A stretch of DNA of 64,000 nt from a candidate division TM6 bacterium GW2011_GWF2_37_49 (GCA_000989955.1 LBTE01000002.1:21326-85325); one strand, 5' to 3'. Counted from the stretch's first letter, positions 16,258 through 26,354 are shown. Program-made: numbers and translations. Notes: a model not told the origin generated them from the letters alone.

Positions 16258-17064
16258 TTATTTCTTAGAACTAACCTTGGTTACAGCTTTTTTAAATTTC
16301 ATGTCAATGTTCGCTTCGAAAGATGATGATGCATCTAGCTTTCTAAACTCAATGCTATCAATTTTACGAATAAACCAAGCCATACATGCGCTTGTCTTTT
16401 TTTCTATTCCACAAACAACAATGTCACGAGGAATCAAAATATCCTTGGAATCATCATTTTTTTGCCCGAACAAACTTTTACTTTTTGTTGTGTCAGAAGT
16501 TTCTACAACTTTCGCATTAAAAAGTGTTTTGCCTGTTTTTTTATCTATTCCTGAAAATTCAGAGTCTTTGAATACTGAGATATTCTTACCATCCAATATT
16601 TCTGCTTTGAACAGCGTTTTGCCGGAGGCTTTTTCGATTCCACAAATTTCAACATCTCTTAAACTTGAAATACTTTTAGGTTCGTTCGAATCTGTGGAAT
16701 CAATTATCTTTGCCTTAATCAACTGTTTATCAGGATAACGATTAATTTTGTAATTATCTTCAATAATTTTTATTGTTTTTCCAATCAAATCTTCAATATC
16801 CAAAATTCCAGCAGCATCATTTTCTTCATATAAAATTCCCCCAATTTTCGTTATTCCCAAAAATGAAACATCCCGAACTTCTATGCGAGACAATTCATCG
16901 ATAATTACGGCCTCATAGCTTCCCTGAGCTTCTTTGAGTGCAACAAAATTTGGATCCCCAGAAGAATTTACCTTTCTACCATCACCACAGTCGGTCATGC
17001 CCATAAAAACAAGTAAAACCATTGATATCAAAAAAAATTGCAAACTACGAACAATAAATTTCAT
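16258..17064 (-). CDS. exported repeat protein, possible lipoprotein
   Basis: A 268-residue protein I do not recognise. It has a hydrophobic signal sequence (residues 5-25) ending GMTDC, a poor but possible lipobox. The mature part contains four copies of a beta-strand-like unit: RDVSFLGITKIGG, RDVEICGIEKASGKTLFKA, KDSEFSGIDKKTGKTLFNA, and RDIVVCGIEKKTSACMAWF, spaced about 40-45 residues apart, with charged linkers. This suggests a small repeat-built beta protein exposed in the envelope. AAGGAAG precedes the start. It is transcribed alone, divergent from the BI-1 gene. Confidence 0.65.
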   Translation of the reverse strand: MKFIVRSLQFFLISMVLLVFMGMTDCGDGRKVNSSGDPNFVALKEAQGSYEAVIIDELSRIEVRDVSFLGITKIGGILYEENDAAGILDIEDLIGKTIKIIEDNYKINRYPDKQLIKAKIIDSTDSNEPKSISSLRDVEICGIEKASGKTLFKAEILDGKNISVFKDSEFSGIDKKTGKTLFNAKVVETSDTTKSKSLFGQKNDDSKDILIPRDIVVCGIEKKTSACMAWFIRKIDSIEFRKLDASSSFEANIDMKFKKAVTKVSSKK

Positions 17065-17271
17065 TCCCTACTTCCTTTCTAAAAACATTACATTTAAACA
17101 TTATTCCATAATAACCATGCAAAAGTTTTAAAGTCAAATCTAAAAAGACTAAATCATTAAAAACTCGATATTTACGCACAAAATCTAACTCCTTTGCTAA
17201 TTCAATCCGATTTTGGTATAATTCGTCTAGTTATTTTAAATATTCAAATTTTATATCTAAGAGGAGCAACC

Positions 17272-17973
17272 ATGTTTGACAATCAAAATTATGTAGAACG
17301 TTATCAATTATCATCAATTTCAAACTTCATGTATAAGGTTTATGGCTGGATGACTGCAGGCCTTTCAATAACAGCTTTTACGGCCTATTCAATTTATGAT
17401 CAGCAGGCGCTATTTCAGGCTATCATTCAAAATAAAATACTGTTTTTTGGAATACTAATAGCTCAAATTGTTCTGGTTATAGGCCTTTCAGCTCTGATAA
17501 ATAAAATAAATTTCTTTTTTGCCGCCACAGGATTTGTTGTTTATTCTGCGCTTGTTGGAGTGACTCTTTCTGTAATTTTTGCTGTATATCAAATTCAATC
17601 AATTTATATGGTTTTTGGCTTAACGGCTGGAATTTTTTTGATTATGGCGCTGTACGGCTATTTTACAAAGGCAGATCTAACGTCAGTTGGGAATCTGTTA
17701 TTAATGCTGCTTTTAGGCATAATTTTATGTTCTGTTGTAAATATTTTTGTACACAGCAAAATGTTTGACTTTGTTATTTCGTTTATAAGCGTCATTGTTT
17801 TTACGGGCCTGATTGCATACGATGTTCAAAAAATAAAATATCTTGCCGTGGAAATGCAAAGTCATAACGAATCAATGGGCAAAATTGCAATCATCGGGGC
17901 ACTTACAATTTATCTCGATTTCATAAACCTTTTCTTGAATTTGTTAAATTTACTCGGCAAAAGAAAAGACTAA
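17272..17973 (+). CDS. Bax inhibitor-1/YccA-family membrane protein
   Basis: A 233-residue protein with seven predicted hydrophobic segments. Its N terminus (FMYKVYGWMTAGLSITAF) is the family signature, and the end carries GLIAYDVQKIKYLA plus GALTIYLDFINLFLNLLNL, where conserved Asp residues form the pH-sensing pair in characterised homologues. BI-1 proteins are calcium-leak channels or FtsH-modulating proteins in various bacteria. I set the start at ATG 17272 because GAGGAG precedes it; a longer in-frame ORF from 17194 lacks a site. The ABC exporter follows 18 bases later, probably co-transcribed. Confidence 0.92.
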   Translation: MFDNQNYVERYQLSSISNFMYKVYGWMTAGLSITAFTAYSIYDQQALFQAIIQNKILFFGILIAQIVLVIGLSALINKINFFFAATGFVVYSALVGVTLSVIFAVYQIQSIYMVFGLTAGIFLIMALYGYFTKADLTSVGNLLLMLLLGIILCSVVNIFVHSKMFDFVISFISVIVFTGLIAYDVQKIKYLAVEMQSHNESMGKIAIIGALTIYLDFINLFLNLLNLLGKRKD

Positions 17974-17991
17974 ATTCGAAATAGCAACAAA

Positions 17992-19812
17992 ATGAATGAA
18001 CGTTATGATCAACGAATACCAAGCAAACTTACAAGTTTTATATGGTATTTCGTAAAATCTCATAGGCTCAAGCTTTTGTCTATGTTTGCGGTGTCACTAG
18101 CGTGGGCGATATTATCATCTGTTCAGCCTTACACATTAAAATTGATTATTGATGCTGTTTCAAACTACACACAAATCCAAGGAAGCCTTGCTTCTGTTGT
18201 AATGTTGCCATCAATTTTGTATATTCTCTCGGGGATTGCGTTTAACTATGTTTATAGACTTTATGATTACTTGCATCTTTTATTAATGCCAAAACTTCAG
18301 GCCGAAATAATCGATAAAATGGTCGAGCACACAGAGCGACACTCACACCGATTTTTTCAAAATGCTCTGGGAGGCGGAATTGCAAGCCAAATCAAAGATT
18401 TAGCACGATCAATTCATGAAATAATCGAAATCTTAATGGACAGAATTTTTGCCAATTTCATGGCATTAGTTGTTGCGTGTATAACGCTTAGCCAAGTTCA
18501 CATAATCGTTGCAGCAATTTTGGCAACATGGTCATTCTTTTTTATACTTTCCAGTTATTATTTTTCTAAAAAAGCACTTGTTTTAGCTGAAAATCTTTCG
18601 ACTGCTCAATCAACAACAATCGGTACAATAGTAGACAGCTTTGCAAATATCATGACGGTAAGGCTTTTCGCAAGACGTAACGCTGAACAATGTTTCATTC
18701 GAAAAAAACTCGATCATCAGGTCGCTTGTGAACAGGCACTAGATAGATACAAATTAAATGTCGGCAAAATTCAAGGCTATTCGATGGTCTTTATGAATAT
18801 CATTATTCTTATTTTTTTGGTCTATGCAAAACAAGCCAACTTAGTAACAGTCGGCGACTTTGTGCTTGCAATGTCATTGACCTTAACAATTCCAGAAAGT
18901 GTTTGGAAGCTTTCAAGCGAATTTGTTCCATTCTCTCAAGCAATTGGCCAGTGCCAACAAGCTATGAAGCTTGTTTCTACGCCACACGAAATAACAGATT
19001 TATCAAACGCAAGTTCACTGATGATTAAAAAAGGTGAAATTGAATTTAAAAATGTAAGCTTTGGATACAGCTCGGGTAAAAAATTGATAAACAATCTTTC
19101 GTTAAAAATTGAAGGTGGCCAAAAAATTGGATTGGTCGGATTTTCTGGCAGCGGCAAAAGCACATTTGTTAATTTAATTACAAGGCTTTTTGATGTTCAA
19201 CACGGCTCAATTTGCATCGATGGACAAGATATAAGAACAGTAACACAAGCATCGCTGCGTCAAAATATCGGCTACATACCGCAAGATCCTCTTCTTTTTC
19301 ATAGATCGTTAAAAGAAAACATCATGTACGGCAAGCCGGAAGCATCCGAAAAAGAGCTGCTCGAAGCCACGCAAAACGCACATGCCAAAGAGTTTATAGA
19401 CTCCTATGAACTCGGATATGAAACCATGGTTGGAGAACGAGGAGTTAAACTTTCAGGCGGACAACGACAAAGAATAGCAATAGCCAGAGCGTTTCTTAAA
19501 AATGCTCCGATTTTGATTCTTGATGAAGCGACATCATCGCTTGACACACAAACAGAACAACAAATACAGGAAAGCATCGATCTTTTGGTACATAATAAAA
19601 CAGTTATCGTCGTTGCACACAGGCTTTCGACACTTCTAAACATGGACCGATTAATAGTGTTTGATAGTGGACAAATTATTGAAGATGGAACACATAGCGA
19701 ACTCCTTGCAAAAGATGGCTTGTACGCCAAGCTTTGGAATGCACAAATAAGCGGATTCATCAATGACAACTTCGGCAAAGATGAACTCGAAGATATTGAT
19801 GATTTGGAATAA
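17992..19812 (+). CDS. MsbA-like ABC exporter (fused permease-ATPase)
   Basis: A 606-residue half-transporter. Six membrane helices occupy about residues 15-320, and the ATPase follows. Motifs: Walker A GFSGSGKSTFVN near residue 385, Q-loop YIPQDPLLFHRS, signature LSGGQRQRIAIARA, Walker B ILILDEATSSLD and H-loop VAHRLSTL. It would act as a homodimer exporting lipid, drug or peptide; the sequence does not fix the substrate. It follows the BI-1 gene closely, and a terminator lies about 180 bases downstream. The acidic end (DELEDIDDLE) is unremarkable for the family. Confidence 0.93.
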   Translation: MNERYDQRIPSKLTSFIWYFVKSHRLKLLSMFAVSLAWAILSSVQPYTLKLIIDAVSNYTQIQGSLASVVMLPSILYILSGIAFNYVYRLYDYLHLLLMPKLQAEIIDKMVEHTERHSHRFFQNALGGGIASQIKDLARSIHEIIEILMDRIFANFMALVVACITLSQVHIIVAAILATWSFFFILSSYYFSKKALVLAENLSTAQSTTIGTIVDSFANIMTVRLFARRNAEQCFIRKKLDHQVACEQALDRYKLNVGKIQGYSMVFMNIIILIFLVYAKQANLVTVGDFVLAMSLTLTIPESVWKLSSEFVPFSQAIGQCQQAMKLVSTPHEITDLSNASSLMIKKGEIEFKNVSFGYSSGKKLINNLSLKIEGGQKIGLVGFSGSGKSTFVNLITRLFDVQHGSICIDGQDIRTVTQASLRQNIGYIPQDPLLFHRSLKENIMYGKPEASEKELLEATQNAHAKEFIDSYELGYETMVGERGVKLSGGQRQRIAIARAFLKNAPILILDEATSSLDTQTEQQIQESIDLLVHNKTVIVVAHRLSTLLNMDRLIVFDSGQIIEDGTHSELLAKDGLYAKLWNAQISGFINDNFGKDELEDIDDLE

Positions 19813-19995
19813 ACACATAAAACCCATAACTTTGCATTATAATCAAAATCCCAATAAACAGGCTCATACATTGACCTTAACACCTCAAACTCAGCAATGC
19901 ATAGCACCTGCAAGAAAAATTACAAATTTTACAGTGCGCCGTACCACAAACGATTAGATCGGCGCTAACAAAGAAAAAAAATCAAAATAACAAAA

Positions 19996-20036
19996 AACCC
20001 ACCTGGCGTTGGCAACGCCGATGGGTTCTTGTTTTT
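19996..20036. terminator. bidirectional intrinsic terminator
   Basis: AACCCA (19996-20001) pairs with TGGGTT (20022-20027), with an inner stem GGCGTT/AACGCC, and flanking A and T runs on each side. It separates the plus-strand exporter from the converging minus-strand suf genes. The rest of 19813-20100 shows no gene. Confidence 0.85.
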
Positions 20037-20100
20037 AAATATCATCAAAATATCGATTGGAAGCGAAACGCAGAAATACCGTAATTGGAAAAACTTGTTA

Positions 20101-20475
20101 TTATTTATTTTTTTTATTACTGAAATTAATCAAAGCTTCGTGCAAAACCTGGAGGCACAGCAAAGCACATTTCAATCGATTTGGCCCTAGATCTAACTTT
20201 ATCAGCGATAGAATATTATCTTTATTTATATTTAGCAGTTCATCGATTGTTTTGTTTTTGCAATATTCTGTAAGAATTGAGGCTGTCGATTGACTTATAA
20301 CGCAACCACTGCCGCCAAAGCCAATTTCGACAATCTTATCACCAGAAATTATACCTTGAATCGAAATCTTGTCACCGCAAGACGGATTTTCACTGTTTGC
20401 AGCAAAATCTGGATTTTGAATCTCTTTTTTATTGCACGGGTATTTGAAGTGCTCTAATAATTCGTCGTGAACCAT
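20101..20475 (-). CDS. sufU: SUF-type iron-sulfur scaffold/sulfurtransferase SufU
   Basis: A 124-residue NifU-N/IscU-fold protein. The three conserved Cys are in NPSCGDKI near residue 37, GGSGCVISQS near 63, and RLKCALL near 107. The Asp of CGD and the preceding Arg-Leu before the last Cys are typical of SufU, which takes persulfide sulfur from SufS with a zinc ion. The gene starts 4 bases after the sufS stop on the same strand, so the two are translated together. No HesB/SufA or sufC is adjacent; sufB and sufD lie 13 kb away. Confidence 0.9.
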   Translation of the reverse strand: MVHDELLEHFKYPCNKKEIQNPDFAANSENPSCGDKISIQGIISGDKIVEIGFGGSGCVISQSTASILTEYCKNKTIDELLNINKDNILSLIKLDLGPNRLKCALLCLQVLHEALINFSNKKNK

Positions 20476-20479
20476 TTTT

Positions 20480-21712
20480 TTATTTCTTAAAAATTGTTAT
20501 TGCCGATTTTAGCTCTTTAACAAAGACTTCCACGTCATAAATTGTATTGTACGCCGCAAAACTGACTCTGACAAGTGATTCAAAGCCCAAGTGTTTAACC
20601 AATGGTTGGGCGCAATGATGTCCGGCCCGCACCGCTATGCCCTTGCTGCCAACAAAACCAGCAATATCGTGAGCATGAATACCTTCAACAGCAAAGCTTA
20701 CCAGATGGCCTTCAGACTCTATAAGTTGAATATTGCCAACAATCCTGACTTGACTGATACAGTTTAATTGCTCAACCAAAGTCTTGCACAGTTCGGCCTG
20801 ATGTGTTTTTAGCTCATTAAAATCAAAATTTGATTGGATATAATCAACAGCTGCAGCAAGACCAATGGCAGATGATATCGGTGGAGTGCCAGCCTCAAAT
20901 TTATGAGGTGCAGGAGCCCACTTTGCACTCTCCCAAGAAACAGAATTAACCATTCCACCGCCAAACATAAACGGGTTTACCTCTTCGTGTAAATCTTTTT
21001 TGATAAAAAGCACGCCAACGCCGGTTGGCCCAAACATTTTGTGACCTGAGAAAGCCACAAAATCTGCATTTAGAGCCTGCACGTCAAATTTTTGATGAGC
21101 GAAAATTTGCGCAGCATCAATCAAAACCTTAACGCCTTGTTTTTGTGCCGAAGATATTAATTTTTTAAGATTTTCGCAATTATTACCCCAAACCGGGCCT
21201 AAAACATTTGAATGATGCGTAACCGCAATCAATTTAGTTCTTGAAGTCAAAAACCGTTCTGGATCATTGAATAGATATGTCGCAGGATTGATTTCAATAA
21301 ACTTTAGAACAGCACCAGTCTTGCCAGCAATGTACTGCCATGGCAGCATATTTGCGTGATGCTCGGCCTGTGTTATTAAAATTTCATCGCCAGGACGCAG
21401 GTGCGATAACCCCCAGCCGTTAGCCACAAAATTAATGCTTTCAGTCGTACCACTGGTAAAAACAATCTCTTCGACGTGTTTGGCATTAATAAATGATGCA
21501 ATTTTTTGCCGTGCAGACTCATAAAGTGTTGTAGCAATCTCTCCATGATCATACAAACCACGATGAACATTGGAATTTTGCTCAGAATAAAATTTAGAAA
21601 CGGCATCTATAACCACTTGCGGCTTTTGCGTAGTAGCCGAATTATCAAGGTAAACAAGATGTTTTGATTGCCTAAAAATCGGAAAATCGTTCTTTGTTTT
21701 TTTAAAATCCAT
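20480..21712 (-). CDS. sufS: cysteine desulfurase SufS
   Basis: A 410-residue PLP enzyme that mobilises sulfur from L-cysteine for Fe-S cluster assembly. The PLP Lys sits in FSGHKMFGPTGVG near residue 227, the persulfide Cys in AVRAGHHCAQPL near 362, and the N-terminal LVYLDNSATTQKP and EIVFTSGTTESIN blocks are conserved. The ORF extends to TTG 21718, but ATG 21712 gives the normal SufS start. It is the first gene of a sufS-sufU pair. Confidence 0.95.
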   Translation of the reverse strand: MDFKKTKNDFPIFRQSKHLVYLDNSATTQKPQVVIDAVSKFYSEQNSNVHRGLYDHGEIATTLYESARQKIASFINAKHVEEIVFTSGTTESINFVANGWGLSHLRPGDEILITQAEHHANMLPWQYIAGKTGAVLKFIEINPATYLFNDPERFLTSRTKLIAVTHHSNVLGPVWGNNCENLKKLISSAQKQGVKVLIDAAQIFAHQKFDVQALNADFVAFSGHKMFGPTGVGVLFIKKDLHEEVNPFMFGGGMVNSVSWESAKWAPAPHKFEAGTPPISSAIGLAAAVDYIQSNFDFNELKTHQAELCKTLVEQLNCISQVRIVGNIQLIESEGHLVSFAVEGIHAHDIAGFVGSKGIAVRAGHHCAQPLVKHLGFESLVRVSFAAYNTIYDVEVFVKELKSAITIFKK

Positions 21713-21830
21713 CCGCAACCCTTTAAAACGTAAATATTTTACGACCTATTAATCTTACCACATCAAACTGTTAGAGACAAAATATTCTAAACGACGATTA
21801 AAAATAAAAACGATACAACGTCGTTTTGTC

Positions 21831-21850
21831 ATTCCCTTGAAAAAGGGAAT
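21831..21850. repeat. short palindromic repeat (ATTCCCTT/AAGGGAAT)
   Basis: ATTCCCTT and AAGGGAAT form a perfect 8-bp inverted repeat with loop GAAA, embedded in GTC...CCAGGAA, the layout of interspersed palindromes found in many genomes. It lies in the 354-base divergent spacer between sufS and the first antiporter; no gene is visible in that spacer. Confidence 0.6.
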
Positions 21851-22066
21851 CCAGGAATACAAAATATGGTACGCGAGGATGACGTAATGCTATTGTAAGC
21901 GCACCATTCTTGGTGTTTATTTAAAATATTTGCGCTATAAATACCAAATTTAAAGCAATTAAAAATATAAGAAAATGCGTTAATTTACTACTTAGACCAA
22001 TTTTGCTAGAATTCAAAATAAGTTGTTGTATAAATAAAATTCAAAGATTTCGTTACGAGGAACTCA

Positions 22067-23707
22067 ATGCAAGCAGAATATTTGATTTTAATTCCACCAA
22101 TCCTTGTTTTGATCATCGCATTCTTAACAAAAAACATTCGCAATTCACTGATTGTCGGCATAATTTCAGCGTCCTTAATTTTAAATAATTTTTGTATCGG
22201 TGGCACGCTAAAAACAATCATTGATAAGCTGATTAAAATCATGGAAATCAAAAATTTAGCCAGCTGGACTAGTTTTTGGTCGAGCAACAACATCTTTACT
22301 TTACTATTTTTATTGATGCTCGGAATAATTATAACAATTTTGGAACACTCCGGAAGCGCCTTTGCCTACGGCAAATACATCAAACAAAGACTCCATTCAG
22401 CCAAGTCGGCGGAATGCGCCAGTCTACTGCTATCGTTATTCTTTTTTATCGATGATTATTTCAGCAGTATCACAGTTGGCTCTGTGATGCAGCCAGTGAC
22501 AGACAGGCTTCAAATACCTCGCGTTAAACTTGGGCTTTTGGTCAATACTTTTGCAGCACCGATGGCCATTATTATACCGATTTCAAGCTGGGTTTCACCA
22601 ATCTCAGGACAATTACTTCAGACCGGCATTTCCGCTGTATCAGACGAAAAAATTATCGTTCTATGCGATCCATTCTTTACATACCTCAAAACAATCCCTT
22701 TTTTATTTTACGCATTTATCATTACTTTATCGCTTTGGTTTATAGTGTTACGACGCATTTCTTACGGCATTCTAGCCAAACATGAGAATTGCGCGCAAAG
22801 TTCGGGCAATCTTTTTGGAGGCAAAGAGCCGATAGCTCGAGCCAATCAATCAAATCAGATCGAAAACCACAGTACGTTATTCGATTTCGTATTTCCAATC
22901 GGACTTTTGATCTCTTTGTCTATTTTTGAAATATTGAGAGACGGAGGATTTTTTTTGTTTGGAGGACAACACGGATTAATAGAAGTATTTGCTTACAGCA
23001 ACATTGCGGCTGCACTTTTTCGAGGAAGTTTGATCACACTTATTATAACAACCACATATTTTATAACACGTAAGACAATCAAAATTACAGCTATGCCGCG
23101 ACTTGTTTTTGAAGGCGTAAAAGTGATGTTTTCATCGCTTGTCATACTAATTTTGATCTGGACGTTCAGTAACATTTTACGCTTTGACCTTCAGATCGGA
23201 CAATTTATAGCTCAAAACTTATTGGGATCAATATCAATCAGCCTTTTACCACTCATCTTCTTTGCAACCGCCGTTACAATCGCAACATTGATTGGGACGG
23301 CCTGGGGGTCGTTTGGACTACTGATACCAATCGGCGTGCCAATGCTGATAACACTGTCGCAGGTTTCAACACCTGCGGACCAATCGCAGATACCGATGCT
23401 ATTCCCGCTTCTTGGCGCAATAATATCCGGCTCAATCGCAGGATCGCACATGTCGCCAATTTCTGATCTTATGTTCATGTCATCGACCAGCTCGGGCTGT
23501 TATCACCTTGATCTAGTCAAAGCTCAATCAAGCGTGGCCATACCTGCAATAATCTCTGCAGCAGCAGCATTCTTGCTTGTGGGGTTTTGTATTCAGCAAA
23601 ATTGTGAAACTTGGGGCTCATTCATTATCTCGATTTTAGTTGGAATTGCGCTAAATTTTGCAATACTTTCGTGCTTAAATATAATCAACAAACGTTCTAA
23701 GAAATAA
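22067..23707 (+). CDS. NhaC-family Na+/H+ antiporter (copy 1)
   Basis: A 546-residue integral membrane protein with about twelve hydrophobic segments. The NhaC signature is clear: LEHSGSAFAYG in the first half, SLFFFIDDYFSSITVGSVM, PVTDRLQIPRVKLG, and the second-half block LIGTAWGSFGLLIPIGVPM followed by GAIISGSIAGSHMSPISD. These transporters exchange sodium and protons, or related solutes, at the inner membrane. GAGGAA precedes the start. A paralog of the same length follows after 23 bases, so this is a tandem duplication and probably one operon. Confidence 0.88.
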   Translation: MQAEYLILIPPILVLIIAFLTKNIRNSLIVGIISASLILNNFCIGGTLKTIIDKLIKIMEIKNLASWTSFWSSNNIFTLLFLLMLGIIITILEHSGSAFAYGKYIKQRLHSAKSAECASLLLSLFFFIDDYFSSITVGSVMQPVTDRLQIPRVKLGLLVNTFAAPMAIIIPISSWVSPISGQLLQTGISAVSDEKIIVLCDPFFTYLKTIPFLFYAFIITLSLWFIVLRRISYGILAKHENCAQSSGNLFGGKEPIARANQSNQIENHSTLFDFVFPIGLLISLSIFEILRDGGFFLFGGQHGLIEVFAYSNIAAALFRGSLITLIITTTYFITRKTIKITAMPRLVFEGVKVMFSSLVILILIWTFSNILRFDLQIGQFIAQNLLGSISISLLPLIFFATAVTIATLIGTAWGSFGLLIPIGVPMLITLSQVSTPADQSQIPMLFPLLGAIISGSIAGSHMSPISDLMFMSSTSSGCYHLDLVKAQSSVAIPAIISAAAAFLLVGFCIQQNCETWGSFIISILVGIALNFAILSCLNIINKRSKK

Positions 23708-23730
23708 ATACAATCCTAACAAGGAATCAA

Positions 23731-25368
23731 ATGCCTACAAATTTTTTGGTGCTTGTACCACCCATTCTTGTTTTGATCATAGCGTTTTTTATAAAAAACA
23801 TCAGAATTGCACTCGTCTCAGGAATCCTTGCAGCAGCACTAATTTTAAATAATTTTTTTATCATTGATTCGCTAAAAACGGTATTCTATCGCTTTATTAA
23901 GACGATGGAGCTCGCAAACCTGACCAGCTGGGCAAAATTTTGGGAGTGCAACTATCTTTTTATACTACTATTTCTTTTGGTTCTAGGTGTAATAATATCT
24001 ATTTTGGAGCACTCTGGAAGCGCATTTGCCTACGGCAATTTCATTAAACAAAAGCTTAAATCTGCAAGATCTGCCGAATGCGCCAGTCTGTTTTTGTCGC
24101 TATTCTTCTTTATCGATGATGATTTTGGCAGCTTAACCGTCGGCTCGGTCATGCAACCGGTTACCGACATGTTTAAGATCCCTCGCATAAAGCTTGGATT
24201 ACTCGTCAATTCAATAGCAGTACCAAGCGCAACATTGATCCCACTTTCAAGCTGGGTGGCAACGATCATGGGACAACTACACCAAACAGGCGTGTCCATG
24301 AACGCTGACGCAAAAACCATTATTTTATGCGATCCATTTTTCACTTACCTCAAAACTATGCCTTTCTTGTTCTACGGACTAATAATTGTTTTATCAGTGT
24401 GGTTTATAGTGCTGAGACGCATTTCTTACGGCATTATAGCTAAACATGAGCACATCGCGCAAACGACAGGCACACTTTTTGGGGGCAAGGCGGCAATCAT
24501 TCGAACAAAACAGGCTACCCATACAGAAACAAACAGCACACTCTTTGACTTCATCTTTCCAATCGCACTTTTGGTCATTTTATCTATTTTTGAAATTTTA
24601 AGAGGAGGCGATTTTTATCTGTTCGGCGGAGATAGCGGGCTAATCGAGGTTTTGGCTTACAGCAACATTCCAGCTGCACTGTTCAAGGGCGGCCTTGCAA
24701 CAGTCCTGATAACAACCATTTATTTTTTAGTACGCAAGGCAATAAAATTTTCAAGCCTGCCACGATATATTGTCGAAGGCGTAAATATGATGAAACCGGC
24801 CGTAATTATTTTGATCTTAATTTGGACGTTTAGTGGAATACTGCGCGCAGATCTGCAAATCGGTGACTTTATAGCCAAGCACTTGATTGGGTCAATATCG
24901 ATGAATTTTTTGCCACTAATATTTTTTATCACGGCCGTATTAATCGCTATGTTAATCGGCTCGGCCTGGGGAACATTTGGACTTTTGATACCAATCGGAT
25001 TACCGCTTGTAGTGACGCTTTCAAAACTCATAACTCCGGTAACACCCGATCAAATCCAGCTTATTTATCCGTTGCTTGGAGCAATAATTTCAGGTTCTGT
25101 CGCAGGCACGCATCTATCACCCATTTCACACGTCATGCTGATGTCAGCCACCAGCACAGCCTGCTACCACATCGATCTGGTTAAAGCACAAATCAGTTTT
25201 GCCATTCCAGCCATTATTTCAACCGCTTCAGCCTTTTTATTGATTGGACTGATGCTTCAGCACGGTTACTGCCTTAAATACTCACTGGTAGCCTCGTTTG
25301 TACTTGGAGTTATGCTTAATTTTGCAATGCTTTCGATTTTAGGTTGGTTTAATAAATACAAACAGTAA
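23731..25368 (+). CDS. NhaC-family Na+/H+ antiporter (copy 2)
   Basis: A 545-residue paralog of the preceding gene, colinear along its entire length, with the same blocks: LEHSGSAFAYG, SLFFFIDDDFGSLTVGSVM, IGSAWGTFGLLIPIGLPL and GAIISGSVAGTHLSPISH. The acidic pocket differs (DDYF versus DDDF, and SPISD versus SPISH), which may alter ion or substrate choice. AGGAA precedes ATG 23731. The pair forms a two-gene unit; no terminator is evident between them. Confidence 0.88.
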   Translation: MPTNFLVLVPPILVLIIAFFIKNIRIALVSGILAAALILNNFFIIDSLKTVFYRFIKTMELANLTSWAKFWECNYLFILLFLLVLGVIISILEHSGSAFAYGNFIKQKLKSARSAECASLFLSLFFFIDDDFGSLTVGSVMQPVTDMFKIPRIKLGLLVNSIAVPSATLIPLSSWVATIMGQLHQTGVSMNADAKTIILCDPFFTYLKTMPFLFYGLIIVLSVWFIVLRRISYGIIAKHEHIAQTTGTLFGGKAAIIRTKQATHTETNSTLFDFIFPIALLVILSIFEILRGGDFYLFGGDSGLIEVLAYSNIPAALFKGGLATVLITTIYFLVRKAIKFSSLPRYIVEGVNMMKPAVIILILIWTFSGILRADLQIGDFIAKHLIGSISMNFLPLIFFITAVLIAMLIGSAWGTFGLLIPIGLPLVVTLSKLITPVTPDQIQLIYPLLGAIISGSVAGTHLSPISHVMLMSATSTACYHIDLVKAQISFAIPAIISTASAFLLIGLMLQHGYCLKYSLVASFVLGVMLNFAMLSILGWFNKYKQ

Positions 25369-25476
25369 AATTGTAGGAAATTGTCATCAACGCAAACCAC
25401 TTGAAAATAAAATAAAACATGATACAATTTAAAACCTGAATTGTGGGTAAATTTGTATCTTTAAAATGGGGATTAT

Positions 25477-26319
25477 ATGAAAATATCTAAATTACTTGGC
25501 CTTGCGTTAATAGCTACAATCAGCGTCAACGCAGCAAACCTCCAAGCCACAACAATTGTCAATCCAGAAGAGGAAACAAGCGTCCAGACAACATCGCAGC
25601 TTTCTAAAGATGCGAAAATTGCAAAACGACGATGCGAAGAGGCCGCAAGGCGAATTTTGGCGACTGAGCCAACATCTTGGATGGGAGATTTGGGTAGGGA
25701 TTTTGCTTCATGTATATTGAGTAATTTTATAGTAGACAAAGCGATTAATAGTGCTTATGCAGGTGAAATTGAAAAATTAGGCGAATTAAATATTTTAGTT
25801 TCGCGGTTAATGAATGGCACAATAACTGATACCGAACGTATAGCATTAGGAGGGTATCTAAAAATAAAGCAATATTATGTAGTGTTTATGATACCTATTT
25901 TAAGAATTTTAATTGATAAAATAATCAGAAAAAAGAATGACATTGATGCTGATTTGGATTTTTTGATTTCACAAAAAAATACAAACTTGAATGGACTGAT
26001 TGCTGCCGATTTTAACGTTGAGGGCTTGGAAGCAAAAGTGCTTAGGCTGAGCGACAAGGCTGAATGGTTTAGGTGGATAATTAGATTGCTTACAATGATT
26101 TCTGGAACATTATCTGCATACAGCTGCTGCCCATCGGATAATCAAATATTAAAAATAGCTTCACTTGTCGCTATGGCAGTTTTATGTTGGCATGTTTATA
26201 TAAAGCAAAGCGCAACATTTAAAAAGGCAGAAAGACTAAGCAAGATTCAAATATTAAACGATGCATTAATCGATAAAATAACACAAAAGCATGATCCAGT
26301 GACAGTGATCGCTCAGTAA
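25477..26319 (+). CDS. signal-peptide protein with membrane hairpin, unknown function
   Basis: A 280-residue protein I do not recognise. A signal peptide (LLGLALIATISVNAANLQA) is followed by a charged segment, an amphipathic hydrophobic stretch near residue 130 (YYVVFMIPILRILID), and a C-terminal pair of hydrophobic segments (WIIRLLTMISGTLSAYSCC and ILKIASLVAMAVLCWHVYI) closing with a Lys-rich tail. The layout resembles 4839-5429 and 44964-45746. GGGGA precedes the start. The gene ends in a strong terminator, followed by a dispersed repeat copy. Confidence 0.6.
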   Translation: MKISKLLGLALIATISVNAANLQATTIVNPEEETSVQTTSQLSKDAKIAKRRCEEAARRILATEPTSWMGDLGRDFASCILSNFIVDKAINSAYAGEIEKLGELNILVSRLMNGTITDTERIALGGYLKIKQYYVVFMIPILRILIDKIIRKKNDIDADLDFLISQKNTNLNGLIAADFNVEGLEAKVLRLSDKAEWFRWIIRLLTMISGTLSAYSCCPSDNQILKIASLVAMAVLCWHVYIKQSATFKKAERLSKIQILNDALIDKITQKHDPVTVIAQ

Positions 26320-26354
26320 CGTCTTTCGTGTTTTAATAAAATTTGTGTTTTAAT

